Assembly: GCA_014802265.1 (NCBI GenBank)
Contig: JAAVCP010000029.1
Coordinates: 1-64,000 of the forward strand
DNA from: Bacteroides sp.
GTDB taxonomy: Bacteria > Bacteroidota > Bacteroidia > Bacteroidales > Muribaculaceae
Reading direction: 5' to 3'
Length of the DNA: 64,000 nt
Under the pieces are notes generated by a model that did no database searches, was not told where the DNA came from, and saw only the letters and a list, made by a program, of their open reading frames with translations. The position numbers and the translations under genes are program-made. The number at the start of each line of letters is the position of its first letter. Positions within the stretch are counted from its first letter, which is position 1. Shown piece by piece: positions 26,198 to 34,267 of this stretch.

Positions 26198-27121
26198 TCA
26201 TTTTCTGTTGTGGAGGGTCCTTTCATGGACTGAGGGAGTGTAGAGAGAGTCAAGCAGCTTGTGGATTTTTTCATTAGTGCTCATTCTCGTGGGTACCAAT
26301 GGGAGTCTCAACTCATTTTCAATTAGCCCCAAGGCATTAAGGGCACACTTCACACCGGCAGGGTTTCCGTCTACAAAAAGAAGATTAAACAGTTCGTTGA
26401 ATCGCCAGTGTATGGGGAGGGCTTCCTGGAATTTGCCATCAAGACAAAGCCTTACCATTCTTCCGAATTCCATCGGGAATGCGTTACCGATGACAGATAT
26501 GACACCCACTGCGCCCAATGTCATAAGAGGGTAAGTAATACTGTCATCTCCGGAAATCACTTCAAAACGGTCAGGTTTGTTTTTAATAATTTCCTCAATC
26601 TGAGCAAAATTTCCTGATGCTTCTTTAATGCCGATGATATTAGGGCATGAATTGGCAAGAGAAAGAGTAGTGGAAGCGGTCATATTTACCCCTGTGCGTC
26701 CCGGCACATTATATAGGATAACAGGGAGGGGAGAGGCATCTGCAATTTCTCTGTAATGATGGTACAGTCCCTCCTGAGAGGGTTTATTATAATAAGGCAC
26801 AACAGACAGAACGGCTTCAAAACCACTGAAATCCGTACTTTCAAGCTCATTGATCACAGCCTGGGTATTATTACCTCCAACCCCTACTAATAAAGGCACT
26901 CTTCCTGCATTACGTCTGATTATAACCTCCTTGATTCTCTCTTTTTCTTCAGGAAACAAGGTGGGAGTTTCGCCGGTGGTACCCAGCACTACGATGTAAT
27001 CAGTTTTACCTTCAATTACGTATTCCACCATTCTTTCGAGGGCATCATAATCAACGGATTTGTCTTGTTTGAATGGAGTAACGAGCGCTACGCCCATTCC
27101 TCTTAATTTGAATTCAGCCAT
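26198..27121 (-). CDS. dapA: 4-hydroxy-tetrahydrodipicolinate synthase
   Basis: The track ORF starts at 27193, but the family N-terminus is MAEFKLRGMGVALVTPF at ATG 27121, just after a -7 box (27143-27150), giving 307 residues. Motifs are GTTGETPTL for pyruvate binding, YYNKPSQEGLYHH, YNVPGRTG and GIKEASG, the last holding the Schiff-base Lys. It condenses pyruvate with aspartate semialdehyde on the way to lysine and diaminopimelate for peptidoglycan. It is followed by dnaG after 21 bp. Confidence 0.94.
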   Translation of the reverse strand: MAEFKLRGMGVALVTPFKQDKSVDYDALERMVEYVIEGKTDYIVVLGTTGETPTLFPEEKERIKEVIIRRNAGRVPLLVGVGGNNTQAVINELESTDFSGFEAVLSVVPYYNKPSQEGLYHHYREIADASPLPVILYNVPGRTGVNMTASTTLSLANSCPNIIGIKEASGNFAQIEEIIKNKPDRFEVISGDDSITYPLMTLGAVGVISVIGNAFPMEFGRMVRLCLDGKFQEALPIHWRFNELFNLLFVDGNPAGVKCALNALGLIENELRLPLVPTRMSTNEKIHKLLDSLYTPSVHERTLHNRK

Positions 27122-27142
27122 AATGTGAGTTTTATTTATTTG

Positions 27143-27150
27143 CAAAGTTA
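27143..27150 (-). promoter_or_regulatory. -7 box for dapA(-dnaG)
   Basis: Minus-strand TAACTTTG about 22 bp before the dapA ATG. No convincing TTG at the right distance. It supports the shorter dapA start. Confidence 0.45.
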
Positions 27151-27230
27151 ATAAAAAAGTGTGAAATTCGTTATAGAATATGTATAATGTCATTTCCTAA
27201 ATTCTCCACAATAAACTTTCAATACACGTC

Positions 27231-28646
27231 ATGACTCAGACATTAAAAGAAAAATTTGAAAAAGGATGGAAAGAACTACTTTCCTTTTTTAATGTGGCAG
27301 GCGATCTTGAGCCACAACAGGATATAGAGACCAGTATACGCTCCGGCGTAAGTTTTAAAGGAAGTCAACTCCTTGTGCTGATATTTGCAATTTTTATTGC
27401 ATCGCTTGGCTTAAACACCGACAGCATACCTGTTATTATCGGTGCCATGCTCATCTCTCCCCTCATGGGACCTATTATCGGAATGGGTCTTGCAATCGGT
27501 ATTCAGGATTTTGACCTTCTGAGAAGAAGCCTGAAAAATATTGGTATGGCGGTCATGGGTTCTTTGATTGCCTCAGCGATATATTTCCTGATATCACCTC
27601 AGTATGAGAATTCAAGCCAGTTACTTGCTCGCACTTCCCCGTCTATCTATGATGTGTTTGTAGCTTTGTTTGGCGGGGCAGCAGGCATTTTAAGTATTGC
27701 ATGCCGGAATAAAGGGCAGGTGATGCCAGGCGTAGCGATTGCTACTTCCCTTATGCCACCGCTTTGCACCGCTGGCTATGGGCTTGCCACTCTGCAATCA
27801 ACATTCTTCTTTGGTGCCTTATATCTGTTTTTTACCAACATGATCTTCATTCTTTTTGCCTCATGGATAGGGGTAAAGGCAATGAAGTTTAAGAAAGTGA
27901 TATATCAGGATACAAAGCGAAGTAAAAGGATCCACACGATAGTCTATTCTGTTGTGTTTATTACTATTGGCTTCAGCTGTTATCTTACTTATCAAATGAT
28001 CCAGAAGAATATATTTATGGCAGACGCCACAGCCTTTGTTGAGAATGAGATGGTGTTTCCTAACACGCAGGTGCTGAATCATAAAGAATACATAAGAAAT
28101 GGTGAAAGACATATTGATGTCACATTGATTGGGGAAGCTTTGCCAAAAGACTCACTTCAACTTGCAATGATGATGAAGCTTGACAGTGTTGGGCTTAGGG
28201 GGACATATCTTAGCATTAAGCAGGGCTTCTCATTAGATAATAACCTGTCGGGTGGAAATGAGGAGAAGGACTTTGGTCAGTTTTATACAGTGGTACAACA
28301 GGAGATGTCAGTTCGTCAGGCAATGATCGACTCATTGAAAGATGTTGTAAGGAGTCAAGAATGGCATGACAAGGCAAGCATCAATATAGCTCCTGAGGTA
28401 AGGGTTCTCTTCCCGGCAGTCAAAGACATAGCGTTTTCCAGAATGGTAGCAACTTCTGTAACCACAGATAAGACCGATACTGTAAATATGGTGTTTGTCA
28501 ACGCTCCTGTAGGTTTGAGCAATTCAGAACGTGGGAAATTGAAGGAGTACATAGGTGTGCGTTTAAAAGAGAAAAATGTTCATCTCGCTGTCAATCCGGC
28601 AGATTTTCCGTGGCCCTCACATAAAGTCAAGTCAACGGCAAGGTAA
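27231..28646 (+). CDS. DUF389 family integral membrane protein
   Basis: The protein has 471 residues. The membrane domain (about 30-250) starts with IRSGVSFKGSQLLVLIFAIFIA and contains GAMLISPLMGPIIGMGLA and ATSLMPPLCTAGYGLA, two motifs typical of DUF389 (TIGR00341-like) proteins. After about 250 comes a soluble C-terminal part of unknown fold. Function unknown; transport has been suggested for relatives. Its stop lies 20 bp inside the 3' end of the convergent histidine kinase gene. Confidence 0.85.
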   Translation: MTQTLKEKFEKGWKELLSFFNVAGDLEPQQDIETSIRSGVSFKGSQLLVLIFAIFIASLGLNTDSIPVIIGAMLISPLMGPIIGMGLAIGIQDFDLLRRSLKNIGMAVMGSLIASAIYFLISPQYENSSQLLARTSPSIYDVFVALFGGAAGILSIACRNKGQVMPGVAIATSLMPPLCTAGYGLATLQSTFFFGALYLFFTNMIFILFASWIGVKAMKFKKVIYQDTKRSKRIHTIVYSVVFITIGFSCYLTYQMIQKNIFMADATAFVENEMVFPNTQVLNHKEYIRNGERHIDVTLIGEALPKDSLQLAMMMKLDSVGLRGTYLSIKQGFSLDNNLSGGNEEKDFGQFYTVVQQEMSVRQAMIDSLKDVVRSQEWHDKASINIAPEVRVLFPAVKDIAFSRMVATSVTTDKTDTVNMVFVNAPVGLSNSERGKLKEYIGVRLKEKNVHLAVNPADFPWPSHKVKSTAR

Positions 28647-29616
28647 TCTGTATCTGTACGCCCTTATCCAGACGATTCCTTACAATCATTTCTCCTCCAT
28701 GAAGCCTTACAATCTGGCGGCACAGGAATAAGCCTATTCCTGTGCCGTCGCTTTTTGTGGTGGTAAAAGGCTGGAAAAGGTCTTTCATTATTTCCGGGGA
28801 TATGCCGTGTCCGTTGTCTGTGACTGTGATGATGGATTTTTCTTCGGAAGTGGTTGCAATGACAGTTACATTAGGATACTCAACACCTTGCACAGCTTCA
28901 AGAGAATTTTTAATTATGTTTCTCAGAGCCTGAGTCATCATTCCTTTATCAATAAGCATAAATGAATTTTGGGAAACTGAGAATGAGACGTGCTGTTCAG
29001 CATTGGGAGTTGCGGTCAGTCCTGATAGTCCCGCTTTTACATAATCAATAAATTCCGGCATTGGAATAATTTGCCTTTCGGGTGAGGGGAGATGAGTCAG
29101 TTCATAATAAGAGTCAAGAAATCTTTTTATTTCCAAGCCTTGGCAGTTGATTACCGAAATTGTATCAGTCAGAATCTCTCCATGATACTTTTCCGGTTTT
29201 GCTTGAATGTCGGAAGTCAAGGCTATAATGGGAGTAATTGCATTTCTCATCTCGTGGGTCATGATTTTGAGAATGCGGTCATAATATAGTTTCCTTGTTT
29301 CCAGTTCTCGTCGACTTGTCTTATACATAATGGCGATACGATTCATTGCTTCCGACATTTCATATAGTTCAGGGTCATCCTTACCTATGTCATAGCGCAT
29401 TGTACTGTCTGACATTTCCAGGCCTACAACAAATGATTGCATACTGTGGATTAGCTTTCTGATAAGTCGCCACAGATAAAACCCGAAGCCAAACACACTT
29501 AATACTGTCAGAATTGCCAAGGGGATGAATCCTTTATAAAATAGGAGAGTTGTCACTGCGGCAGAAGATATTATCCCGAGAATAAGAAAGAGTATATTTG
29601 TCTTGAAATGTTTCAT
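28627..29616 (-). CDS. Sensor histidine kinase
   Basis: The protein has 329 residues with two transmembrane helices in the first 60 and almost no periplasmic loop, followed by a HAMP-like linker. The H box is MTHEMRNAITPI, with the phospho-accepting His near 138. The ATPase domain has N box NIIKNSLEAV, G1 VTDNGHGISPE and G2 TGIGLFLCRQIV. It overlaps the response-regulator gene by 4 bp (29613-29616), so they are a coupled two-component pair. The tiny sensor loop suggests it senses a membrane or intracellular cue. The gene overlaps the DUF389 gene tail to tail. Confidence 0.9.
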   Translation of the reverse strand: MKHFKTNILFLILGIISSAAVTTLLFYKGFIPLAILTVLSVFGFGFYLWRLIRKLIHSMQSFVVGLEMSDSTMRYDIGKDDPELYEMSEAMNRIAIMYKTSRRELETRKLYYDRILKIMTHEMRNAITPIIALTSDIQAKPEKYHGEILTDTISVINCQGLEIKRFLDSYYELTHLPSPERQIIPMPEFIDYVKAGLSGLTATPNAEQHVSFSVSQNSFMLIDKGMMTQALRNIIKNSLEAVQGVEYPNVTVIATTSEEKSIITVTDNGHGISPEIMKDLFQPFTTTKSDGTGIGLFLCRQIVRLHGGEMIVRNRLDKGVQIQITLPLT

Positions 29617-30197
29617 TTTTTCATCCGGTTAAGTGTGTTATAAAGGGTCTGGCGGTTTATTCCGAGTTTTTCGGCAGCGGCAGATAAATTGCCCCCACAC
29701 TGTTCGATCACGGATTGGATATGGATGATTTTAACTTCTTCAAGAGTCATTTGTCCGCGTTGTTGCTCACGGTTTTCTATTTCACGTGCCATTTCAATTT
29801 CCTTGTATGTGGTTTTTGAGGTGAGATTTTTCTTTATAGCATTGTGGATTTTAGCTATCAGTTGATCGTTGTCCCAAGGTTTAGTCACAAAATCTTCAGC
29901 ACCAAGTTTCATAGCCTCTACAGCCAAGGGTACATCACCGAAGGCTGTGATGACTACCACGGCAGGTGGGTTAGAGGCTTCCTTAATTCGGGAGAGCCAG
30001 AATAATCCTTCTCCGCCATCGAAACGGTGACGGTCAAAATTCATGTCGAGTAGAACTGCATCAATATTTTCCGGCTGTAGTAGTGCCGGAATTAGCTGTG
30101 GGTCACCGACAGTTGCCACTTCTTCAAAAACATCAGAGAGCAACAATTTCAGAGTGGTTCTTACGGCAGGGTTATCGTCAATTATTAATACTTTCAT
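29613..30197 (-). CDS. RegA/PrrA-like response regulator (receiver + Fis-type HTH, no AAA+ domain)
   Basis: The protein has 194 residues. The receiver domain has IIDDNPAVR (acidic pocket), LLDMNFDRH (phospho-acceptor Asp) and FVTKPWDND (conserved Lys). A short linker leads directly to a C-terminal Fis-type helix-turn-helix (LSAAAEKLGINRQTLYNTL). The sigma-54 AAA+ module of NtrC-type regulators is missing, so it is expected to act by direct DNA binding with ordinary sigma factors, as RegA/ActR does. It is first in a two-gene unit with the kinase; a -7 box lies at 30221-30228. Confidence 0.9.
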   Translation of the reverse strand: MKVLIIDDNPAVRTTLKLLLSDVFEEVATVGDPQLIPALLQPENIDAVLLDMNFDRHRFDGGEGLFWLSRIKEASNPPAVVVITAFGDVPLAVEAMKLGAEDFVTKPWDNDQLIAKIHNAIKKNLTSKTTYKEIEMAREIENREQQRGQMTLEEVKIIHIQSVIEQCGGNLSAAAEKLGINRQTLYNTLNRMKK

Positions 30198-30220
30198 ACA
30201 GTGTTGGTAAGGTTATGGTA

Positions 30221-30228
30221 CAAAGTTA
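30221..30228 (-). promoter_or_regulatory. -7 box for the response regulator-kinase operon
   Basis: Minus-strand TAACTTTG about 24 bp before ATG 30197. No TTG at the standard distance. It lies 20 bp from the divergent Rpn promoter. Confidence 0.45.
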
Positions 30229-30249
30229 ACTAAAAAATCAAGTTATGAG

Positions 30250-30280
30250 TTGACTATAATTAAAAAAATATATATTTTTG
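30250..30280 (+). promoter_or_regulatory. Promoter for the Rpn-family nuclease gene
   Basis: TTG (30250-30252), 20 bp, then TATTTTTG (30273-30280). The predicted transcript start is about 12 nt before the start codon. Confidence 0.65.
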
Positions 30281-30298
30281 TAATTAAAATTAAAAGAT

Positions 30299-31177
30299 AT
30301 GAGCGAACAGAAATCAATATATATAAATCCACTGACCGACTTCGGCTTTAAATTCCTATTTGGGCAGGAGGAAAACAAGGAGTTTCTCCTTTCGTTTCTA
30401 AATGCCTTGATGATAGGTGAGCCAACCATCACTGATGTTGAATTCGTGGATAAAGAAAAGGTAAACGAAAATAAAGATGGGCGGGCTTTAATCTATGATC
30501 TTCACTGCACAATGGCAGACGGGAGTAGAATTATAGTTGAGATGCAAAACCGTTACCAGACTTATTTTGAAGACCGAGCTTTATATTATCTTGCAGGCGA
30601 CCTGTATCTTCAGAGCAAGCAAGGTAATCTTTGGAAATATCAGTTGGTTCCTGTGTATGGTGTTTTTATGATGAACTTTGAATGGAAAGGTGATCTTGAC
30701 CAACAATTGAGGGAAGATGTGGGACTGTTGAATATGCGGACACATAAGCTGTTTTCCAATAAACTTAGGATGACGTTCCTGAAAATACCAATGATGACAA
30801 AGGATGCCCAAAGTTGTGAGAATATGCTTGAGAAATGGACGTATTTAATGAAAAACTTAGAGTCTTTGGAGTCGATGCCTAAGTTGTTTATGCGCGATCC
30901 GGTTTTTCAAAGACTTGATGAGGTGGCAAAGGTATCTGCCCTGAACCCTAAAGATAAGAAAGATTATGAGGAGTCGTTAAAGATTTATCATGATAACTAT
31001 GCTATAGCAGAGACTGAACGTGCTGAGGGATTAGCTGAAGGTAGGGAAAGAGGACGAGCTGAGGAGAAGCGAGCTATTGCCAGAGGTCTTCTAAAGCTTG
31101 GTATGACTGATGAGGCAATTTCACAAGTTACTAAACTTCCTGTAAGTCAAGTTGCTGCACTGCGAGCATCTTTATAA
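30299..31177 (+). CDS. Rpn family recombination-promoting nuclease / PD-(D/E)XK transposase-like protein
   Basis: A 292-residue protein beginning SIYINPLTDFGFKFLFG, the usual start of this family in Bacteroidetes. The PD-(D/E)XK core is seen in the Asp of YDLHCTMADG and in RIIVEMQNR. The C-terminus is charged (AEGLAEGRERGRAEEKRAIAR) and ends in an HTH-like segment (GMTDEAISQVTKLPVSQVAAL). Known relatives cleave DNA and promote RecA-independent recombination; they are often called transposases but carry no terminal repeats. I saw none here. Full length, own promoter and terminator. Confidence 0.85.
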   Translation: MSEQKSIYINPLTDFGFKFLFGQEENKEFLLSFLNALMIGEPTITDVEFVDKEKVNENKDGRALIYDLHCTMADGSRIIVEMQNRYQTYFEDRALYYLAGDLYLQSKQGNLWKYQLVPVYGVFMMNFEWKGDLDQQLREDVGLLNMRTHKLFSNKLRMTFLKIPMMTKDAQSCENMLEKWTYLMKNLESLESMPKLFMRDPVFQRLDEVAKVSALNPKDKKDYEESLKIYHDNYAIAETERAEGLAEGRERGRAEEKRAIARGLLKLGMTDEAISQVTKLPVSQVAALRASL

Positions 31178-31203
31178 ACAAATGTTGATAAATTTTATAA
31201 GCT

Positions 31204-31244
31204 AAGGAGACCGCTTAAGATATATCCTTTTAAGCAGTCTCCTT
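31204..31244. terminator. Bidirectional terminator between the Rpn gene and the sorting-tail protein gene
   Basis: AAGGAGACCGCTTAA (31204-31218) pairs with TTAAGCAGTCTCCTT (31230-31244) with one mismatch; T-rich sequence follows on the plus side. Confidence 0.8.
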
Positions 31245-31286
31245 TTATTTAAAGTATTTTAGAAGTCATGCACGTCATAAGTATGA

Positions 31287-32111
31287 TTACTCTCTGACAA
31301 TTTTACCTGTGCTGATAATGTTGCCATCAGCATCCACAGCAACTACAGGATTTACACCAGCAGATAGACGATATGCCGGGATTTTGATTTCTGTTTCACC
31401 TTGTTTGCAATCTTTCTTAATAAGGAGGCTACCATTAGTACTGAATACGCTTATGGTCATATCGGCAGTAGCAGGAGTAGGAAGAGTGAGAGTCAATTCT
31501 TCATCTTCTTTCACAGGATTGGGATATGCAGTAAGCTTAGCTGTATCGTTTTTCATCATTGCAACAGAGTTGCCACCTTTGTTGATAGTATATAGGGCGG
31601 ATATATTTTGTTCGTTTACTCCATTTTCATATTGAGCGTAAAGGAAAATGTCGTCACCTAACTGGTAAAGTTTATTAGCTTGTGCTGGAATTTCTCCAAG
31701 CCATTCTCCTTTTTCATTATATATTACGAAAGGTTCATCCCAATCATATCGAAAGATTACTTCATATAAATCATCATCATTAAAAAGATGTTGAGTCACA
31801 AGAATTTCCTCAATATAGTCATCATTTTCTCCCACACAAGATAGTCTCCCATAGTAGGGATAGTCTTTAGGAGCTTCCACAGAGAATGTATAGATCGGTT
31901 CAACATCCGCTGAGAGTAGAATAAATGTATAGATGGGTTTTTCATCCTCTTCAGGTCTAATCATGGTTGCCAAAGGGGCAGCCGGTGCCATAAATGTTCT
32001 AAAAAGATAGTCACCTTCATCGTAGGCATGGCGAGTGAAAGTGACTTGGTCTGCGGCAGATACAGACAAAACACTGGATACGGCAAATGCCAATAGAAAT
32101 AAATTTTTCAT
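31287..32111 (-). CDS. Secreted protein with Por-type (T9SS-like) C-terminal sorting domain
   Basis: A 274-residue protein with a signal peptide (MKNLFLLAFAVSSVLSVSAA). The last 80 residues, from LTAYPNPVKEDEELTLTLP through FSTNGSLLIKKD to GNIISTGKIVRE, look like the C-terminal sorting domain of type IX secretion substrates. The central 170 residues are Tyr- and acid-rich with no family I recognise. Surface or outer-membrane location is expected if the sorting tail is used. The gene stands alone, with a 0.65-kb non-coding region upstream that may include its leader. Confidence 0.7.
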   Translation of the reverse strand: MKNLFLLAFAVSSVLSVSAADQVTFTRHAYDEGDYLFRTFMAPAAPLATMIRPEEDEKPIYTFILLSADVEPIYTFSVEAPKDYPYYGRLSCVGENDDYIEEILVTQHLFNDDDLYEVIFRYDWDEPFVIYNEKGEWLGEIPAQANKLYQLGDDIFLYAQYENGVNEQNISALYTINKGGNSVAMMKNDTAKLTAYPNPVKEDEELTLTLPTPATADMTISVFSTNGSLLIKKDCKQGETEIKIPAYRLSAGVNPVVAVDADGNIISTGKIVRE

Positions 32112-32764
32112 AAAAATGAATTTTGCTGTTAAAATGAATTTTAAAGATATTCCGGTGGGATATATAAAATTAATAATCTAAGTAAATACTAAATCCACAC
32201 CATAGAGTAGTAAGTGGCAAGAACGTATGAAAAGGGCGTGTACCATTCTTGATAGCCTGCTTCTTATCTGGTTACCGCCAAGTGACCTTTACTCAGTACA
32301 AGCATAGAACAGTTCACGCCTTATCAGCGTGAACTTCCAGTCTGCTTGTCCTTCTGAGTTGAATATTGGCGGTATTCGATAAGAAAGAACAAGAGCCAAA
32401 AGCTCAATATATTTAACAAGAAGAACCAACATCATGGTGATGATGGGATTCTGTCATATTGACAAATATAAGAATGGAAACGCATATTTCAGATTCTGCA
32501 TGCTGTCCGATACCGGGCAGGTTCATTTATTGTCTGAGGGAGCAGTCTTAGGCTGATAGTTTCCCTATGCGCTTCGTTTTATTTCTGTTTATTACCTCCT
32601 TTTTTAATTGTTAACATTTTATTCAGCAGTAACTCAATAAATGTTGCTGCAAATAGTTCCCAAATTCTATTGATCATCAATTATCGCTTTGAAAAACTAT
32701 TTATCGGCAAAAGTAGTTAAAAAATATGATATATGCAAAGTTTTATGGGAATGTACAAAATTAA
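32112..32764. other. 653-bp non-coding gap with extensive potential RNA structure
   Basis: No ORF of note. The first part (32247-32394) forms the long rod listed as ncRNA. A second part (32476-32571) has alternative helices. A minus-strand -7 box TATATTTG lies at 32470-32463, without a good -33. The stretch 32580-32764 is AT-rich and shows nothing else I can support. Confidence 0.5.
32247..32394. ncRNA. Candidate structured RNA, 6S-like extended hairpin
   Basis: Five helices nest exactly: TTCTTATC/GATAAGAA (32261-32268 with 32378-32385), TACCGCCAA/TTGGCGGTA (32273-32281 with 32366-32374), ACTCAG/CTGAGT (32291-32296 with 32354-32359), ACAAGCA/TGCTTGT (32298-32304 with 32343-32349) and GTTCACGC/GCGTGAAC (32312-32319 with 32327-32334). 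TCTTG/CAAGA extends the base. The result is a single rod of about 150 nt with internal loops, the general shape of 6S RNA. The strand is undecided because the rod folds either way; the only TAnnTTTG box nearby is on the minus strand. The 6S identity is a hypothesis. Confidence 0.5.
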
Positions 32765-34120
32765 TTATTTTTTTAATAGTTCGTTAATAAAGTCGGGGAG
32801 AGCAGGTGATTGGTATTTGGGCACATTAGAATCAATCACACCTTCTTGGTTAATTAAATAGTAAGAGGGAAATCCTCTTATATTTAGTTTCCCTATCATT
32901 TGGTTGGAAGCATCTTCATCGCTTATAAAAATATGAACAGCATTTTTAATAGTAGGAATCAATTCTTTCCATTGTTCAAGATTAGAACGTAGCCAAACAA
33001 TGGCAAATACAATGTCAGTATTGCTGAAATACTCACGGATCCCTTCAGAGTCAGTAAGTGCCTCTCTGCACGGACCACACCATGTAGCAGATATATCAAG
33101 GTATATAGGTTGCCCTTTAAACCGGTCAATCAGCCATGACACAGGCTCTGCATCGGCAATATTGTAAACAGAATCGTTTTCGTAAACGACAATCTCAGAT
33201 GGATTTATCTTACCAAGTTCTATTATTGAATTCTTTTCTTCGAAAACCCGGTCATAGTAAGTGGTATTAGCAAAATTGGAGCGTTCCGGTGTATTCTTTG
33301 TAAACTCTGCCCATTTAATATACATAATGTCACGTATCAGACCTTTGGGCATTTGTTCCACATATTCCGGCACATTAAATATAAGAGCACTGAGATGATA
33401 AGGGAATATCATCAATTTAGTATACTCTTCATTCCTGATATTGAACAACGAGTCGGTAAAAAATGCAAGCATATCATCTTTTCCCTTACCTTGATAGGTA
33501 CAGGCTAAATTAGCAATCGAAAATAGATTATCTATGTATAGCATCTCTGCAACTTCCAATGATACATTATTTTCCTTAACGCACGTATCAATGATTGCCT
33601 GAATACGCTCTACCTCCGATTTGAAAGCCGGCAGATATTCAGCTATGGGAACTGTGTCAGGAGGTAAAGTAATTTCCCACCAATTATGAGCCAGTTTATT
33701 CCGAATATGAGAATATTCTTCATTAAGAATTGCATGATTACCGGAAATGGTATAACTTATCGGAGATTGCGAGGCATCAATCTCTATGTGGATTGAATCA
33801 TTAGGCTCGGCGTATGCGTTTATGAAGTTCCCGGAATAGTTCACAGTAAACGTATGACCGTAGTTAATCGGCACATTAAGTGAGAAATAACCTAAAGAAT
33901 CAACTTCCACTACTTGCCTACTACTACATTGTGCAATATCACATTCGTTTACGATCATGGTCTTAGAACCATGATCAGGGATATTACTTACTTTCCCTGT
34001 CAGAATAAAAGAAGGAAACACATCATTCTGTGGCGATAGTGCCATGACTTCAGATGTCAGAGCAAATATTACCAAGGCATGCAGAATAATAGATATGGGG
34101 TTAAAACAATTCATAATCAC
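32765..34120 (-). CDS. TlpA-like thiol-disulfide oxidoreductase with DUF4369-like N-terminal part
   Basis: A 451-residue exported protein with a hydrophobic signal segment (ISIILHALVIFALTSEVMA). A beta-rich domain (about 30-120) resembles DUF4369, followed by a helical middle. The C-terminal thioredoxin-like domain carries SATWCGPCREAL, the redox-active CxxC, then a cis-Pro region near IRGFPSYYLI. It is expected to act in the periplasm, reducing or exchanging disulfides. Start at M1 or M3. A minus-strand -7 box (TATATTTG, 34148-34141) is upstream. Single gene. Confidence 0.82.
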   Translation of the reverse strand: MIMNCFNPISIILHALVIFALTSEVMALSPQNDVFPSFILTGKVSNIPDHGSKTMIVNECDIAQCSSRQVVEVDSLGYFSLNVPINYGHTFTVNYSGNFINAYAEPNDSIHIEIDASQSPISYTISGNHAILNEEYSHIRNKLAHNWWEITLPPDTVPIAEYLPAFKSEVERIQAIIDTCVKENNVSLEVAEMLYIDNLFSIANLACTYQGKGKDDMLAFFTDSLFNIRNEEYTKLMIFPYHLSALIFNVPEYVEQMPKGLIRDIMYIKWAEFTKNTPERSNFANTTYYDRVFEEKNSIIELGKINPSEIVVYENDSVYNIADAEPVSWLIDRFKGQPIYLDISATWCGPCREALTDSEGIREYFSNTDIVFAIVWLRSNLEQWKELIPTIKNAVHIFISDEDASNQMIGKLNIRGFPSYYLINQEGVIDSNVPKYQSPALPDFINELLKK

Positions 34121-34140
34121 TGGATGTAATGGAATTTGTG

Positions 34141-34148
34141 CAAATATA
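34141..34148 (-). promoter_or_regulatory. -7 box for the TlpA-like gene
   Basis: Minus-strand TATATTTG about 20 bp before ATG 34120; no clear TTG at 19-21 bp. Confidence 0.4.
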
Positions 34149-34255
34149 GATAAAAATATTGAGATTTAAAGTTGATAGTGTCTAATTTTTAGACAAAACG
34201 GAGGTGAAAAATTGGGATTTTGCCACTATTACTTAGGAGAGGAAGAAAGAAGAGG

Positions 34256-34263
34256 TAATTTTG
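34256..34263 (+). promoter_or_regulatory. TAATTTTG box immediately before the TolC-like gene
   Basis: A perfect -7 box lies only 4 bp before ATG 34268. If used, transcription would start at about the start codon and give a leaderless mRNA. No TTG -33 is present, so it may be fortuitous. Confidence 0.3.
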
Positions 34264-34267
34264 TGGT

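Noticed and set aside
30299-31177. Insertion sequence around the Rpn-type gene
   Set aside because: No terminal inverted repeats or target-site duplication could be seen; the gene has an ordinary promoter and terminator.
32433-32560. Micro-ORFs of about 40 codons on both strands in the structured gap
   Set aside because: A plus-strand frame (MVMMGFCHIDKYKNG) has a faint DUF1508-like look, but it is short and lies in a region better explained by RNA structure.
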